From assembly GCF_004343035.1 (NCBI RefSeq), contig NZ_SMCQ01000004.1, positions 1 to 64,000 of the forward strand: 64,000 bases of DNA, read 5' to 3'. Below, piece by piece: positions 1 through 10,195 of this stretch (its first letter is position 1; each line of letters begins with the position of its first letter). Origin of the DNA: Longibaculum muris. Lineage in GTDB: Bacteria > Bacillota_I > Bacilli_A > Erysipelotrichales > Coprobacillaceae. The position numbers were made by a program, and so were the translations under genes. Below the pieces are notes generated by a model. It did no database searches, was not told where the DNA came from, and saw nothing but the letters and a program-made list of their open reading frames with translations.

Positions 1-25
1 TTTACGCATATTCGTTACAGAACCA

Positions 26-68
26 AAAAGTCCTGAAACCGTTTATACACATTGGGTTCAGGACTTTT
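26..68. terminator. Intergenic hairpin, probable terminator
   Basis: A 12-bp perfect inverted repeat (26-37 with 57-68) begins with an A-run and ends with a T-run, so it can terminate transcription from either side. Any gene it serves lies left of the window. A small ORF beginning at 52 inside the stem is judged spurious. Confidence 0.7.
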
Positions 69-960
69 ATTGCTTATAAATTGTCAAAGATGGGAATATA
101 TTATTTTGTCAATAAATCAACAAATACATTATTTTTTATTTGTTTTTCTGTATATTTTCTTCATATTAATTCTGTTAATTTTTTTACTTAAATCCATATT
201 TTCCCTCTTTATTATCTGTCCATTGTTGTTAATACGTTTCAAATACAGAAAATGTATGTATCCTTGATGAATATTACCATAAAAGAAATAACTTATAAAA
301 AAATTCATATATAGTTTCTTCATAACATTTCATCTTCTCTTATGATTATACACATTATATATTTTATAACTTTTTACAGATTATGTTTACATTTTTGGCA
401 CAACTGACATCCTTCATTTTTTTAGCATAAGTATTAAAAATATATTAACAGAAATAAATTATGATTCTATATTAGAGAAACATAGATAGACATATCTTTA
501 CTGTCATATATTTAATATTTCACTAATTAGTTATAGTTATAACATTAGTCGGCCTTTCCAATGACTTACTGCCAATTATCTAATTATCCTTAGCATACTT
601 AAACTAATATCACTTGTTACAGTTTTAAAAAGTTTTATTATGAATGATTTCCTGTTTTCATTAAAATGAAATGCCTTTTATACATACTTTTAAGCTCGTC
701 AACAATTATTTATAGCGATTGTGATATAGCATTTTTCTCCTTGCTTATTGATACACCAAGAACAATTTTATTTTCTAGATTTTCACTCGTTATTTTTGTT
801 AATTGAATCACTATTCCGCATAGTGCCAATTTCATCTAAAAAATGAATAATAATATAAAGAACCAAAAAAAGCTCACGGATTCAGATACTTTAAAAACTT
901 ACAAAAAAGAATATTCATGCACTTAGATTATAGTTATATATTCAAATACAATAAAGCTCA
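69..960. other. AT-rich intergenic spacer, no gene recognised
   Basis: About 890 bases lie between two terminators. I find no ORF with a ribosome binding site and recognisable protein, no tRNA and no convincing structured RNA. The ORFs at 52-267 (+) and 129-323 (-) are low-complexity Phe/Ile/Leu products of AT-rich DNA. Decayed sequence or a regulatory RNA cannot be excluded. Confidence 0.55.
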
Positions 961-997
961 AAAAGAGTAGTTATCACTACGTGATAGCTACTCTTTT
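961..997 (-). terminator. Terminator of the nucleoside transporter operon
   Basis: A 17-bp stem (961-977 with 981-997) has one wobble pair and a 3-nt loop, and both ends run into A/T tracts. It lies 35 bases beyond the stop of the last permease gene on the minus strand. Confidence 0.85.
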
Positions 998-1032
998 AAT
1001 TCTTCACTCTTGACACAGAGTTATCAATTCAT

Positions 1033-1995
1033 TTATCGTTTTCCTTTATCAAAAGGTTCTCCTTCTGCACGTGGTGCAGCAGAATTTTTTGAAGTAAAGG
1101 CTAATAAAATCAAAGTTGCAACATAAGGAATTAATTTATAAGTTGTAGCTGGTAATGATAACGCTGCTAAAAATGGAACAGAGTTATATGTATAAGCAAT
1201 CGTCTTTGTTGCACCAAAGAAGAAAGCTGCACCAGCAATCCGCCAAGGTTTCCAGTTACCAAAAATCAATACAGCTAAAGCTAAGAATCCATATCCAGCC
1301 ACATTACAGTTGAATTCTGTACTGATTGGTAAAATATAAATCAATCCACCCATTCCAGCTAATACACCTGAAATAACAACTCCTAAATAACGCATTTTAT
1401 AAACACTAATCCCAGCTGCATCAGATGCTTGTGGATTTTCGCCACATGATCTTAAACGCAAACCAGTTCTTGTTTTCATTAAGAAAATATAAGAAACAAT
1501 TAAAAGACCAATTCCAATAAAAGTTGTTAAATAACAATTATTAAAGAACAAATCACCAATCACTGGAATCTTTGATAACAAAGGAACTTCAGCAATTCTA
1601 AATTGATTTTCAAACATAACACTTTGCACACCATCTTGAACAGTCTTAGCAATAAACAATCCTAAAGCAGGAGCAAATAAGTTTAACGCTGTCCCACTGA
1701 TTGTTTGATCTGCTTTTAAATGAATTGAAGCAAAAGCATGTAATAATGAAAACAATCCACCAATAAGCCCAGCTACAAGAAGCGCTACAATTAATAAAAC
1801 TTGTCCACTTAAAATTTGATTTGCTTGCATAAAATTAATAAAGAAAACACCAGCAAACCCACCTAAAATCATAATCCCTTCCAAAGCAATATTAATAACA
1901 CCACTTCGTTCTGAAAACATCCCACCTAATGCAACAACCATCAAAGGGATAGCAAATAATAAAGTTTGGGCAAACAAGAAATAAATAATACTCAT
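1033..1995 (-). CDS. nupQ: Nucleoside ABC transporter permease (NupQ-like)
   Basis: A 320-residue, very hydrophobic protein of the BPD_transp_2 (ribose/branched-chain type) permease family, with about eight to ten membrane segments. The N-terminal stretch FSERSGVINIALEGIM is typical of the guanosine/nucleoside (BmpA-linked) importers. It would form the membrane channel together with the preceding permease and take up nucleosides released by the BMP lipoprotein. Its start overlaps the stop of the upstream permease by one base, so translation is coupled. A strong hairpin follows the gene. The family call is firm; the exact substrate (guanosine, inosine or other) is inferred from the operon. Confidence 0.88.
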   Translation of the reverse strand: MSIIYFLFAQTLLFAIPLMVVALGGMFSERSGVINIALEGIMILGGFAGVFFINFMQANQILSGQVLLIVALLVAGLIGGLFSLLHAFASIHLKADQTISGTALNLFAPALGLFIAKTVQDGVQSVMFENQFRIAEVPLLSKIPVIGDLFFNNCYLTTFIGIGLLIVSYIFLMKTRTGLRLRSCGENPQASDAAGISVYKMRYLGVVISGVLAGMGGLIYILPISTEFNCNVAGYGFLALAVLIFGNWKPWRIAGAAFFFGATKTIAYTYNSVPFLAALSLPATTYKLIPYVATLILLAFTSKNSAAPRAEGEPFDKGKR

Positions 1996-3110
1996 TATTC
2001 ATGCCCTCCTTCCTCAATTTTTACTTTTTTACTTTTACGTTTATTTAAGAACATCTTAATCAACAAAGTAAATGAACTAAAGTAAATAATTGCTGCCACA
2101 ATAATATCAATAACTTCAATTGCAATATTTAATGATTGCATATAATTTCCACCAACATTAATATATCCAATAAATAATGCCGCAAAAACAACCCCAATTG
2201 GATTATTAAATCCTAACAAAGCAACTGGAATCCCATTAAATCCTTCATTAGGTAAGACCTCAGAAATTGGTAAAGTCTTTCCAGTTCCTGACATATAAGC
2301 AATAGCTCCCCCTACACCAGCAAAGAATCCAGCAATTGCCATTGATAAAATAATACATTTTTTCTCATTCATCCCTGCATATTTAGCAGCATCAGAATTA
2401 TAACCACAAGCTTTTAATTCATAACCAAAAGTTGTCTTGTTCATAATAATATAAGCCAAAACACATAATCCAATTGCAATAACAATCCCAAAATTAATAT
2501 GTGATTCTGGGAAAAGAACATCTAATCCAAAAGTTGGAATCGCTTTAGATGCAGGTACAGCATAAGATTCAGCACCAGTTGGATTATAAATTGTTGCTTT
2601 AATTCCTTCAATCACCAATAACATACCAATATAGTTACACATAATACATGAAATAACCACATTAACATTTTTAAATGCTTTTAAAACACCTGGAATAACA
2701 GCCCATAAAGCCCCAGCTAATCCTGCCGCTAAAATACAGAAAATCCATAAAATAGAATCAGGAATAAAAGTACACTTCAAAGCTACAAAAACAGCAGTAA
2801 AAGCTCCAACAATATATTGTCCGGGTGTCCCAATGTTAAACTCACCACATTTAAAAGCAAAAGCTACAGAAAGTCCTGTCATCATGATAGGAACAGCTAA
2901 ATAGAAAACTTGTCCTAAACTTTTAGCACCTTTATAAAAACCACCAGTTAATAAAAGTTTAAAACCAGATAATGCATCACCAGGATTGGCAATCAAAATA
3001 ATAATCAATCCAAAAATTAGCCCCATTCCAATAGCAACCAAAGAAGAAATGACAGATTTACTTCCCTCTTTCTTAAATAAAGACACAACTTTATTCTTAA
3101 AACTATTCAT
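1995..3110 (-). CDS. nupP: Nucleoside ABC transporter permease (NupP-like)
   Basis: Membrane permease of the same family as its downstream neighbour, about 370 residues, with the conserved FKCGEFNIGTPGQYI region that matches the N-terminal conserved segment of its partner. It has about ten predicted membrane segments and a charged C-terminal tail. I start it at the ATG at 3110 because AGAGGTGAGG lies five bases upstream; a GTG nine bases earlier would give MRDMNSF and leaves no room for that site. The start lies inside the 3' end of the ATPase gene (8-base overlap), consistent with one polycistronic message. Confidence 0.88.
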   Translation of the reverse strand: MNSFKNKVVSLFKKEGSKSVISSLVAIGMGLIFGLIIILIANPGDALSGFKLLLTGGFYKGAKSLGQVFYLAVPIMMTGLSVAFAFKCGEFNIGTPGQYIVGAFTAVFVALKCTFIPDSILWIFCILAAGLAGALWAVIPGVLKAFKNVNVVISCIMCNYIGMLLVIEGIKATIYNPTGAESYAVPASKAIPTFGLDVLFPESHINFGIVIAIGLCVLAYIIMNKTTFGYELKACGYNSDAAKYAGMNEKKCIILSMAIAGFFAGVGGAIAYMSGTGKTLPISEVLPNEGFNGIPVALLGFNNPIGVVFAALFIGYINVGGNYMQSLNIAIEVIDIIVAAIIYFSSFTLLIKMFLNKRKSKKVKIEEGGHE

Positions 3111-4632
3111 ATCCCTCACCTCTCTTTGAACCAGCCATATAAAGACCTAATTCCTTCACATCGATTGTTTTTGGATCAAGATTAGCAACAATTTCACCTT
3201 CATACATTACTAAAATTCTATCACTTACATTCATAACCTCATCTAATTCTAATGAAACAAGTAAGACTGCCTTATTTTCATCACGATGAGCAACAAGTTG
3301 TGAATGTATAAACTCAATTGCTCCAACATCCAATCCACGTGTTGGTTGAACAGCAATCAATAAATCAGAATCACTATCCACTTCTCTGGCGATAATTGCC
3401 TTTTGTTGATTTCCTCCTGACATCCCTCTAGCAATTGATTTTCTACCTTCACCAGAACGCACATCAAACTTATCAATCAAATAATCAGCATATTTATTCA
3501 TTTCATCAAAACGAATAAATCCATTCTTTTCAAAACGAGGTTTATAATAACTCTTTAAAATTAAATTTTCTGCTAAAGAATAATCCAAAACCAAACCATG
3601 TTTATGACGGTCTTCAGGAATATGAGCCATTCCATGATCACTACGATGACGAATTGACATCTTTGTAATATCTTCATTATTTAAATAAACATGTCCACTC
3701 GTAGTTGGAACCATTCCTGTTAAAGCATAAACAAGTTCACTTTGTCCATTCCCATCAATTCCCGCAATACAAACAATTTCACCTCTTTTGACTTCAAAAG
3801 AAATGTTTTTCAAAACTTCTTTATGTCCACTCTTAGGATGATAAGTTAAATTCTCTACTTTTAAAACAGTTTCACCAACATGAGCTTCACCTTTTTCAAC
3901 ATTAAAATTAACTTTTCTTCCAACCATCTTTTCTGATAATTCTTCTTTTGAAACACTTGCAACATCAACTGTATCAATGTATTTTCCTTTACGCAAAATT
4001 GTACAACGGTCAGCAACTGCTTTAATTTCATTCAACTTATGCGTAATGAAAATAATTGATTTTCCTTCTTTAACTAAACCTTTCATAATATGCATAAGTT
4101 CATCAATTTCTTGTGGAGTTAAAACCGCAGTTGGTTCATCAAAAATTAAAATGTCATTATCTCTAAATAACATTTTTAAAATTTCAACACGTTGTTGCAT
4201 ACCAACTGTAATATCTTCAATATAAGCATCTGGATCAACATTTAAATGATACTTTTCTGATAATGCGACAACTTTCTTACGCGCATCAGCAGTCTTAATA
4301 AAGCCCATAGATGTATCTTCTACACCCAAAATAATATTTTCCAAAACTGTAAAGTTATGAACCAATTTAAAGTGTTGGTGCACCATACCAATCGCATATT
4401 TATTCGCATCATTAGGATCATTGATTTGAACTTCTTTGCCATTGATTTTAATCATTCCTTCATCAGGTTGATATAACCCGAAAAGAATACTCATCAGTGT
4501 CGATTTACCAGCACCATTTTCACCTAATAATGCATGGATTTCACCTTGTCTCACCTGTAGAGTAATCTGGTCATTCGCCTTAATACCAGGAAATTCTTTT
4601 GTGATATTAAGCATTTCAATTGCATATTCCAA
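3103..4632 (-). CDS. nupO: Nucleoside ABC transporter ATP-binding protein, two ABC domains (NupO-like)
   Basis: About 510 residues containing two fused ABC ATPase domains. Domain 1 has Walker A GENGAGKST near residue 40, the Q-loop segment MVHQHFKLV, a modified signature VGMQQR and Walker B ILIFDEPTAVL. Domain 2 has a degenerate Walker A (GIDGNGQSE, the Lys/Ser-Thr replaced) and a good signature SGGNQQK, the asymmetry usual in sugar/nucleoside importers of this class. It would power the two permeases that follow. A GTG at 4641 opens the frame, but the TTG at 4632 has GAGGTGAG at correct spacing and is the likelier start. Confidence 0.9.
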   Translation of the reverse strand: MEYAIEMLNITKEFPGIKANDQITLQVRQGEIHALLGENGAGKSTLMSILFGLYQPDEGMIKINGKEVQINDPNDANKYAIGMVHQHFKLVHNFTVLENIILGVEDTSMGFIKTADARKKVVALSEKYHLNVDPDAYIEDITVGMQQRVEILKMLFRDNDILIFDEPTAVLTPQEIDELMHIMKGLVKEGKSIIFITHKLNEIKAVADRCTILRKGKYIDTVDVASVSKEELSEKMVGRKVNFNVEKGEAHVGETVLKVENLTYHPKSGHKEVLKNISFEVKRGEIVCIAGIDGNGQSELVYALTGMVPTTSGHVYLNNEDITKMSIRHRSDHGMAHIPEDRHKHGLVLDYSLAENLILKSYYKPRFEKNGFIRFDEMNKYADYLIDKFDVRSGEGRKSIARGMSGGNQQKAIIAREVDSDSDLLIAVQPTRGLDVGAIEFIHSQLVAHRDENKAVLLVSLELDEVMNVSDRILVMYEGEIVANLDPKTIDVKELGLYMAGSKRGEGYE

Positions 4633-4798
4633 TATACTCACCTCTGCTTCATTATACTATAAATTTCTCACTTGGAAAATAATTTTATTCATCTGATTTG
4701 ACATTTATTTAACAAATTGATATGAATTTGACAAGATTTATCATATTTCATCTTATTAAGTATAAACAAAATCCATCATTCCATTCAAAAATAGAAAA

Positions 4799-4817
4799 AG
4801 TAGGCATTTGCCTACTT
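4799..4817 (-). terminator. Hairpin between lipoprotein and transporter genes
   Basis: A 9-bp stem with a 1-nt centre lies just after the BMP lipoprotein stop and is followed on the minus strand by TTTTTCTATTTTT. It probably acts as a partial terminator, giving more binding protein than transporter, a common arrangement in ABC operons. The leakiness is inference. Confidence 0.7.
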
Positions 4818-4821
4818 CATC

Positions 4822-5925
4822 TTATTTTTCATATGTAACTGTTACATTACTTAAAGCATCCTTTAATACTTTTGTATTTGGATCGCCATTAGCTTTTTTA
4901 TCAACATCAGCGTTAGAAATAATCTTTACACTACCATCTTTAACAGTCTTGAATACTTTATCATAATCTTCTTTAGTGAATTTTTTAAATCTTGAGAAAT
5001 CAGGAGATAATCCAACATAATCACCAGCAGCATCTAGTGTGTAGATTCCACCTTTGAAGCTCTTATCAAATGCAGCTTTAATTTGATCATAAACTGTTTT
5101 GTTAACACCTTTCATAGCAGAAGTTAAAACAGTCTTGCTAGCATCTTTTTGATCACTATCGACACCGATTGATAATTTCTTAGTTTCATCAGCAGCAGCG
5201 AATACTGAGTTACAGATTTGTCCACCACAAGAGAAAATAACTTCAGTTCCAGAATTATACCATCCAGCAGATTTAGATTTAATATCTGGAGATTCATTAA
5301 ATGTACCTGTATAAGCATATTTTACTTCAACTTTTACATTTAATTCTTTAGCAGCATCATTAGCTCCTTGTAAATAACCATATCCATAGTTAATAACTGC
5401 AGGTAAAGCAATACCACCCATAAATCCTAATTTTGTATAACCTTCTTTAACAGCTGCATAACCAGCTAAATAACCAGGTTGAGTTTCTTTGTATAATGCA
5501 CAATAAACATTTTCTGTTGGTTCAACAGCATTGTCACCTTTTGCAGGTGTTGCATCAATCAAGATAAATTTAACATCTTTGTATTTTTCTTGGATATTTG
5601 CAATTGTTTCAGAAAATTTAAATCCAGGACATACAATAACTTTGGCACCATTGTCAACTGCATTTTCAATTTGAGCAGTATATCCAGCAGTATCAAAAGT
5701 TGCAGGTTTATAATACTTATAACCTATCTTCTTTTCATCACCATACTTTTCTACAGCTTCCCATGCAGATTGGTTAAATGATTTGTCACTGATTGTACCT
5801 TGATCAGTTACAAGCGCGATAACTGGTGTTTTATCTTTTGCTTCTTCTTTTTCTCCACCTTTACCGCCACCGCATCCAACTAACATTAAAGATAATGCTA
5901 AAAGCGACGCAAATACTTTTTTCAT
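4822..5925 (-). CDS. BMP-family nucleoside-binding lipoprotein
   Basis: A 367-residue substrate-binding lipoprotein. The signal peptide MKKVFASLLALSLMLVGC ends in a clear lipobox with the lipid-modified Cys at residue 18, followed by a Gly/Lys/Glu-rich linker. The mature domain has BMP/PnrA/Med features: LVTDQGTISDKSFNQ near the start, a segment beginning GYLAGYAAVKEG and IGVDSDQK. These proteins bind purine nucleosides outside the membrane and deliver them to the NupO/P/Q transporter encoded directly downstream. A strong ribosome site AAAGGAGG precedes the ATG. Upstream, TTTTCA-17 nt-TAGAAT could be the promoter. No purine riboswitch was seen in the short leader. Confidence 0.9.
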   Translation of the reverse strand: MKKVFASLLALSLMLVGCGGGKGGEKEEAKDKTPVIALVTDQGTISDKSFNQSAWEAVEKYGDEKKIGYKYYKPATFDTAGYTAQIENAVDNGAKVIVCPGFKFSETIANIQEKYKDVKFILIDATPAKGDNAVEPTENVYCALYKETQPGYLAGYAAVKEGYTKLGFMGGIALPAVINYGYGYLQGANDAAKELNVKVEVKYAYTGTFNESPDIKSKSAGWYNSGTEVIFSCGGQICNSVFAAADETKKLSIGVDSDQKDASKTVLTSAMKGVNKTVYDQIKAAFDKSFKGGIYTLDAAGDYVGLSPDFSRFKKFTKEDYDKVFKTVKDGSVKIISNADVDKKANGDPNTKVLKDALSNVTVTYEK

Positions 5926-5984
5926 ATTCAGTTTTCCTCCTTTGAAATTCTACACATATTCTACCATTATTTTTACAAAATGAA

Positions 5985-6036
5985 AAGAGTGATTGCATAT
6001 AACTCGACATTTTTTTGAATTATCTGAATCACTCTT
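5985..6036 (-). terminator. Probable ftsK terminator
   Basis: A 10-bp stem (5985-5994 with 6027-6036) encloses a 32-nt loop directly after the ftsK stop, followed on the minus strand by TTTTCATTTT. The long loop makes it weaker than the others. Confidence 0.55.
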
Positions 6037-6039
6037 ATT

Positions 6040-8319
6040 CTATAAATCTTCTTCATGATATTGACGAATAAAAACTTCACGAGGTTTGCTCCCCAATTGT
6101 GGACCAATAACCCCTTCTTCTTCTAATCGATCAATAATACGCGCAGCTTTATTATAACCAATTCTAAATTTTCTTTGTAATAATGAAGTACTGGCTTTTT
6201 GCGCTTGAATAACAAATTCGCGACACATTTCATATTCTTCATCTTCATCATCATAGCTATCACCATTCGAAGATGAACCAGAGGAAATTGCCTTAGCATT
6301 GACATAACGATCTTCATAAATTGCTTCTTGTTGTGAAGAAACATAATGCACAATTGATGCAACTTCTTCATCTGAAACAAAACATCCTTGGACACGTACT
6401 GGTGAAGAAGCCCCCATTGGAGAAAATAACATATCCCCTTTCCCAAGCAACTTTTCAGCTCCTGAAGTATCTAAAATAGTACGGGAATCAATGCTTGAAG
6501 AAACTGCAAAAGCAATACGTGAAGGAATATTGGCCTTAATAACACCTGTAATAATATCAGTTGAAGGACGTTGGGTTGCAACAATTAAGTGAATCCCTGC
6601 TGCACGTGCCATTTGTGAAATACGCATAATACAATCTTCAACTTCTTTACTTGCGACCATCATTAAATCCGCAACTTCATCTAAAATAATAACATGATAT
6701 GATAAAATCTCTTTTTGTTCTGATTCATCCTTATCAGCATTATATTCCTTAGCAAACTCATTATAACTTTTAATATTTCTTGCATTTACACTTGCAAAAA
6801 CATCATAACGTCTTTCCATCTCAACAACAACTTCTCTTAAAACCGCAGCGGCTTTTTTAGGGTCAGTAACAACCGGTGCTAATAAATGTGGGATACCATT
6901 ATAAATTGACAACTCAACTTTCTTAGGATCCACCAAAATCAATTTCACTTCATCCGGCTTTGCTCGCATTAAAATTGATGAAATAATGGTATTGACACAA
7001 ACAGATTTTCCTGAACCCGTTGCTCCAGCAATTAATAGATGGGGCATTTTATCTAATTCAGCATAAATAGGTTGACCCGAAACATCTTTTCCTAAAGCCA
7101 CAACTAATTTATTGCTTGCTAACTTTTTATTGTTAGATAAAGTCTTAAATACATCTTTAAAAGCAACCATTGAAGATGATTGGTTAGGTACTTCAATACC
7201 AACATAGGGTTTTCCTGGAATAGGTGCTTCAATACGAATATCAGCTGTTGCAAGCGCCAATTTAATATCATCTTGTAATTGTAAAATTTTATTAACTCTT
7301 GTTCCCGTTTCTAATTTTAATTCATATTTGGTAATTGTTGGACCAATAAAAGCATTTTCAATAGTAGCATTGACACCAAATTGTTTTAAAACAGTTGTTA
7401 ATCTTGAGGCATTTTTATTTGCGGTGCTTCTTTCTTTAGCTGCATTATTTGTTGATTTCGTTGATAATAAAGAAAGTGGTGGCAATTGATAAGATGATGA
7501 TGTATGAATAATTGGTTTTTGAACTTTTTCTTCAACCTCACTCGTTTCTTCTTTAACTGGACTCATTTCTTTAATATCTAGTTTCATTTTTTGATCATCA
7601 AATTCAAAAGCACTTGTTATTTCAGAATCAAGCGGTACATCTTTTGGTTCATCTTCAAAAACTTCATCAGGAAACAACGGAATTTCTTCATCCTTAGAAA
7701 GAAAATCAAAGAAATGAGATTTCTTTTTTAAAATAATTGTTTGAACTGGTGGCTCCTCAGCAACCTCTTTAACTTTCTTAACAGATTTCTTCTTTTTCTT
7801 TTGAGCCTTCTGATGTTCAATATAAAGCTTACTAAAAAGCAATGCACTTCCAATCAATAAAACAATGATAGATAAAATCAATGTCCCTAAATTATCAAAT
7901 AAACTACTTAATATACCATAAAAGAAAACCCCAATCATTCCACCTTTATTAAAAGCATGACTTTGGATATATGTATTCATAACTCCCATTCCTTTGATAT
8001 TTGGATCAGAAGGAATAGAAGCAATCGTTAAAACACTTAAAAATATCAAATAAAGACCAAGCGCTTCAGGTCCAGTAAAATGAGGAAGTTTTGCCTTATA
8101 TAATACATAAAGACAAACAATCATCATCACCAAATAAACAACTCCATATAAATTACCAACTAAAAAGGCAAAACATTGATGAAGCATAGCTCCTATAAAG
8201 CCTAATTTCAATGCGGCAATAATCACAACAAAAATAACCAACAAAACAATAATTCTAAGTCTTAACGTTTCTTCAATAACTTGATTCTTAGACTTTTTAG
8301 AACGTTTTGATTTAGCCAT
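6040..8319 (-). CDS. ftsK: DNA translocase FtsK/SpoIIIE
   Basis: About 759 residues with the full SpoIIIE/FtsK layout: a basic N-terminus, four or five membrane helices in the first 170 residues, a Lys/Glu/Pro-rich linker (about 180-310), then the alpha-beta motor with Walker A GATGSGKS at about 435-442 and Walker B VIILDEVADLM near 550, and a C-terminal winged-helix gamma domain (SLLQRKFRIGYNKAARI) that reads KOPS/SRS sequences. It pumps chromosomal DNA through the closing division or spore septum. The ATG at 8319 is preferred over the in-frame GTG at 8328, since AAGGTG lies six bases before it. A SpoIIIE role in sporulation is plausible given the spore genes nearby. Confidence 0.93.
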   Translation of the reverse strand: MAKSKRSKKSKNQVIEETLRLRIIVLLVIFVVIIAALKLGFIGAMLHQCFAFLVGNLYGVVYLVMMIVCLYVLYKAKLPHFTGPEALGLYLIFLSVLTIASIPSDPNIKGMGVMNTYIQSHAFNKGGMIGVFFYGILSSLFDNLGTLILSIIVLLIGSALLFSKLYIEHQKAQKKKKKSVKKVKEVAEEPPVQTIILKKKSHFFDFLSKDEEIPLFPDEVFEDEPKDVPLDSEITSAFEFDDQKMKLDIKEMSPVKEETSEVEEKVQKPIIHTSSSYQLPPLSLLSTKSTNNAAKERSTANKNASRLTTVLKQFGVNATIENAFIGPTITKYELKLETGTRVNKILQLQDDIKLALATADIRIEAPIPGKPYVGIEVPNQSSSMVAFKDVFKTLSNNKKLASNKLVVALGKDVSGQPIYAELDKMPHLLIAGATGSGKSVCVNTIISSILMRAKPDEVKLILVDPKKVELSIYNGIPHLLAPVVTDPKKAAAVLREVVVEMERRYDVFASVNARNIKSYNEFAKEYNADKDESEQKEILSYHVIILDEVADLMMVASKEVEDCIMRISQMARAAGIHLIVATQRPSTDIITGVIKANIPSRIAFAVSSSIDSRTILDTSGAEKLLGKGDMLFSPMGASSPVRVQGCFVSDEEVASIVHYVSSQQEAIYEDRYVNAKAISSGSSSNGDSYDDEDEEYEMCREFVIQAQKASTSLLQRKFRIGYNKAARIIDRLEEEGVIGPQLGSKPREVFIRQYHEEDL

Positions 8320-8378
8320 GACTTTCACCTTCTTTCGCTTTCCTCATTATACCAAAATATTCCTCTCTTGAAAAGAAA

Positions 8379-8399
8379 AAGCAAGATTTTCTCTTGCTT
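8379..8399 (-). terminator. Terminator of the RNase J-like gene
   Basis: An 8-bp stem with a 5-nt loop overlaps the stop codon of the RNase J-like gene and is followed by TTTTTCTTTTC on the minus strand. Confidence 0.75.
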
Positions 8400-10092
8400 A
8401 GATTTCTACAACAACACCTATAAAAACTGGTTTTTTTCCTGTTTCTTTCACAATATACTTCATTGACTGATCTTTCATCATTGATCTAATTTCAGCAATT
8501 TCCATATCTGGATCTTCTTTCAATTTACCAACAACATTTTCACAGATTTCAATCACATGCTTAATAACATATTCAGAATCTTTCAAATAAACAAATCCTC
8601 TTGTTTGACAATCTGTCTGGGCAATAATTTCCTTTGTTTCTCGAGAAATTGTCAATCCAACAATAACAACTCCATCATTAGCTAATTGAATACGATCATC
8701 AATAACCTTTTCGCCAACATCACCAATTCCAATACCATCAATCATCACATCTTCTATTTCATAAAGATCTCTAGCCTTCACTAGTTCACCTTTTTCAAAA
8801 GTAATACGTTCTCCATTGTCCAAAATAATAATATTTTCACTTGGAATCCCCATTTCTTCAGCAATATGCTGATTAAAGATAAAATGTTGGTATTCCCCTT
8901 TCATTGGAATATAATACTTTGGATTAAAGATTTGAATAATAACTTTTATATCTTCTTCAGATGCATGCATTGAAAATAAATCTTTATTTTTCAATAAATA
9001 AACATGTGCATCAGTTTTATACAAACCATTATGTGCCTTATTAGCAATCTTTTCAGTTCCAGGTAAAACTGGTGAAGCCACAATGAAAGTATCACCTTTT
9101 CTTAATTTTAGCAAATCATCGCCACCATCAATAATATCACAAATATCATGATAGATACGGCGTGGACTTCCACTCAATAAAATAACATAATTGCTATCAT
9201 ATTGTGGTTTCCCAATATTTTCTTTTTGACCTAATAAACTATCAGGGACATCAATAATCGGTTCTTTTGATTTTTTCCCAATACGCAACAAACTATTTGT
9301 ATTATCATATTTATCACGCCCATAGAAAACAATTTGTCGTTTATATTTTTTAGTTAATTCGATAATTTCCTTTGTTCTAAAAACATTTTGAGCATAACTA
9401 GAAATAATAATTCTTTCATTACTATCTTCAAAAATATGATCAATTCGATTTGTTAATTTATGATTAGGTGATGTATAACCTTCATGTTTTGCGCTTGATG
9501 ATTCAACCAATAAAGCCAAAACACCTTTTTTACCAATCTCCATCATCTTTTGAATATCGCATCTAAATCCATCAGGTGCTCCAAAATCAATAATGAACTC
9601 TCCACTATAAACAAGATAACCTTGATCAGTCCATAAAGCAACCCCTACACTTCCTGGAATAGAATGTGTCACTGGGAAAAACTCAACTGGAACTCCTGCT
9701 ATATCAAGTGAAGCATTACGTTTCACACGTCTTAAATCATAAGCAATCTTTACTCGATTATGACGTTGGAAACGTTCCATCATTTGTTCAATTAAATCCG
9801 CTGTTAAATTTGGTGCATAGATAGGCACATTGACACTTTGTAATAAATAAGGCAATGCTGCCATTGCATCATCATGACCATGTGTAATAATAATCGCCAC
9901 AATTTGATCTAGTCTTTCTTCTAAGTATGTAAAGCTAGGAATAATCACATCAACACCTAGCTTATCTGAATCAGGAAAACGGAAACCTGAGTCTATTATA
10001 AATATTTTTTCGTTGATTTCAAAGCAGTACATGCTTTTACCCATTTCTGCTTGTCCACCCATAGGTATAAACCTAATGATATCGTTTTTCAT
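8398..10092 (-). CDS. RNase J-family protein with degenerate metal site
   Basis: A 564-residue protein with the RNase J plan: metallo-beta-lactamase fold, beta-CASP insert and C-terminal domain, full family length. RNase J enzymes are 5'-3' exonucleases/endonucleases in RNA decay. The metal motif HxHxDH reads HGHDDA at residues 71-76, so the last His is Ala; the TGD motif reads SGE (Glu165); the PVHGEYR motif reads PMKGEYQ (Lys398 for His). His143 and His376 remain. This resembles the RNase J2 subunit of Bacillus, a weakly active partner of J1, so a regulatory or scaffold role is likelier than catalysis. The good ribosome site and intact frame argue against a pseudogene. Confidence 0.85.
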   Translation of the reverse strand: MKNDIIRFIPMGGQAEMGKSMYCFEINEKIFIIDSGFRFPDSDKLGVDVIIPSFTYLEERLDQIVAIIITHGHDDAMAALPYLLQSVNVPIYAPNLTADLIEQMMERFQRHNRVKIAYDLRRVKRNASLDIAGVPVEFFPVTHSIPGSVGVALWTDQGYLVYSGEFIIDFGAPDGFRCDIQKMMEIGKKGVLALLVESSSAKHEGYTSPNHKLTNRIDHIFEDSNERIIISSYAQNVFRTKEIIELTKKYKRQIVFYGRDKYDNTNSLLRIGKKSKEPIIDVPDSLLGQKENIGKPQYDSNYVILLSGSPRRIYHDICDIIDGGDDLLKLRKGDTFIVASPVLPGTEKIANKAHNGLYKTDAHVYLLKNKDLFSMHASEEDIKVIIQIFNPKYYIPMKGEYQHFIFNQHIAEEMGIPSENIIILDNGERITFEKGELVKARDLYEIEDVMIDGIGIGDVGEKVIDDRIQLANDGVVIVGLTISRETKEIIAQTDCQTRGFVYLKDSEYVIKHVIEICENVVGKLKEDPDMEIAEIRSMMKDQSMKYIVKETGKKPVFIGVVVEI

Positions 10093-10195
10093 CTTTCCAC
10101 CCTTTCTCTTTTGTTACATATATTATACATGTGTTTTTCTTTTGTGTATAGCTTTTTCAAAAGTATGATAATCATATCATAAACTTATTCATCGT

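Noticed and set aside
52-323. ORFs 52-267 (+) and 129-323 (-) in the left spacer
   Set aside because: Low-complexity hydrophobic products of AT-rich DNA, no ribosome site, and the first overlaps a terminator stem.
5926-6039. Purine riboswitch before the nucleoside transporter operon
   Set aside because: The leader between the presumed promoter and the lipoprotein start is too short and none of the conserved junction bases are seen.
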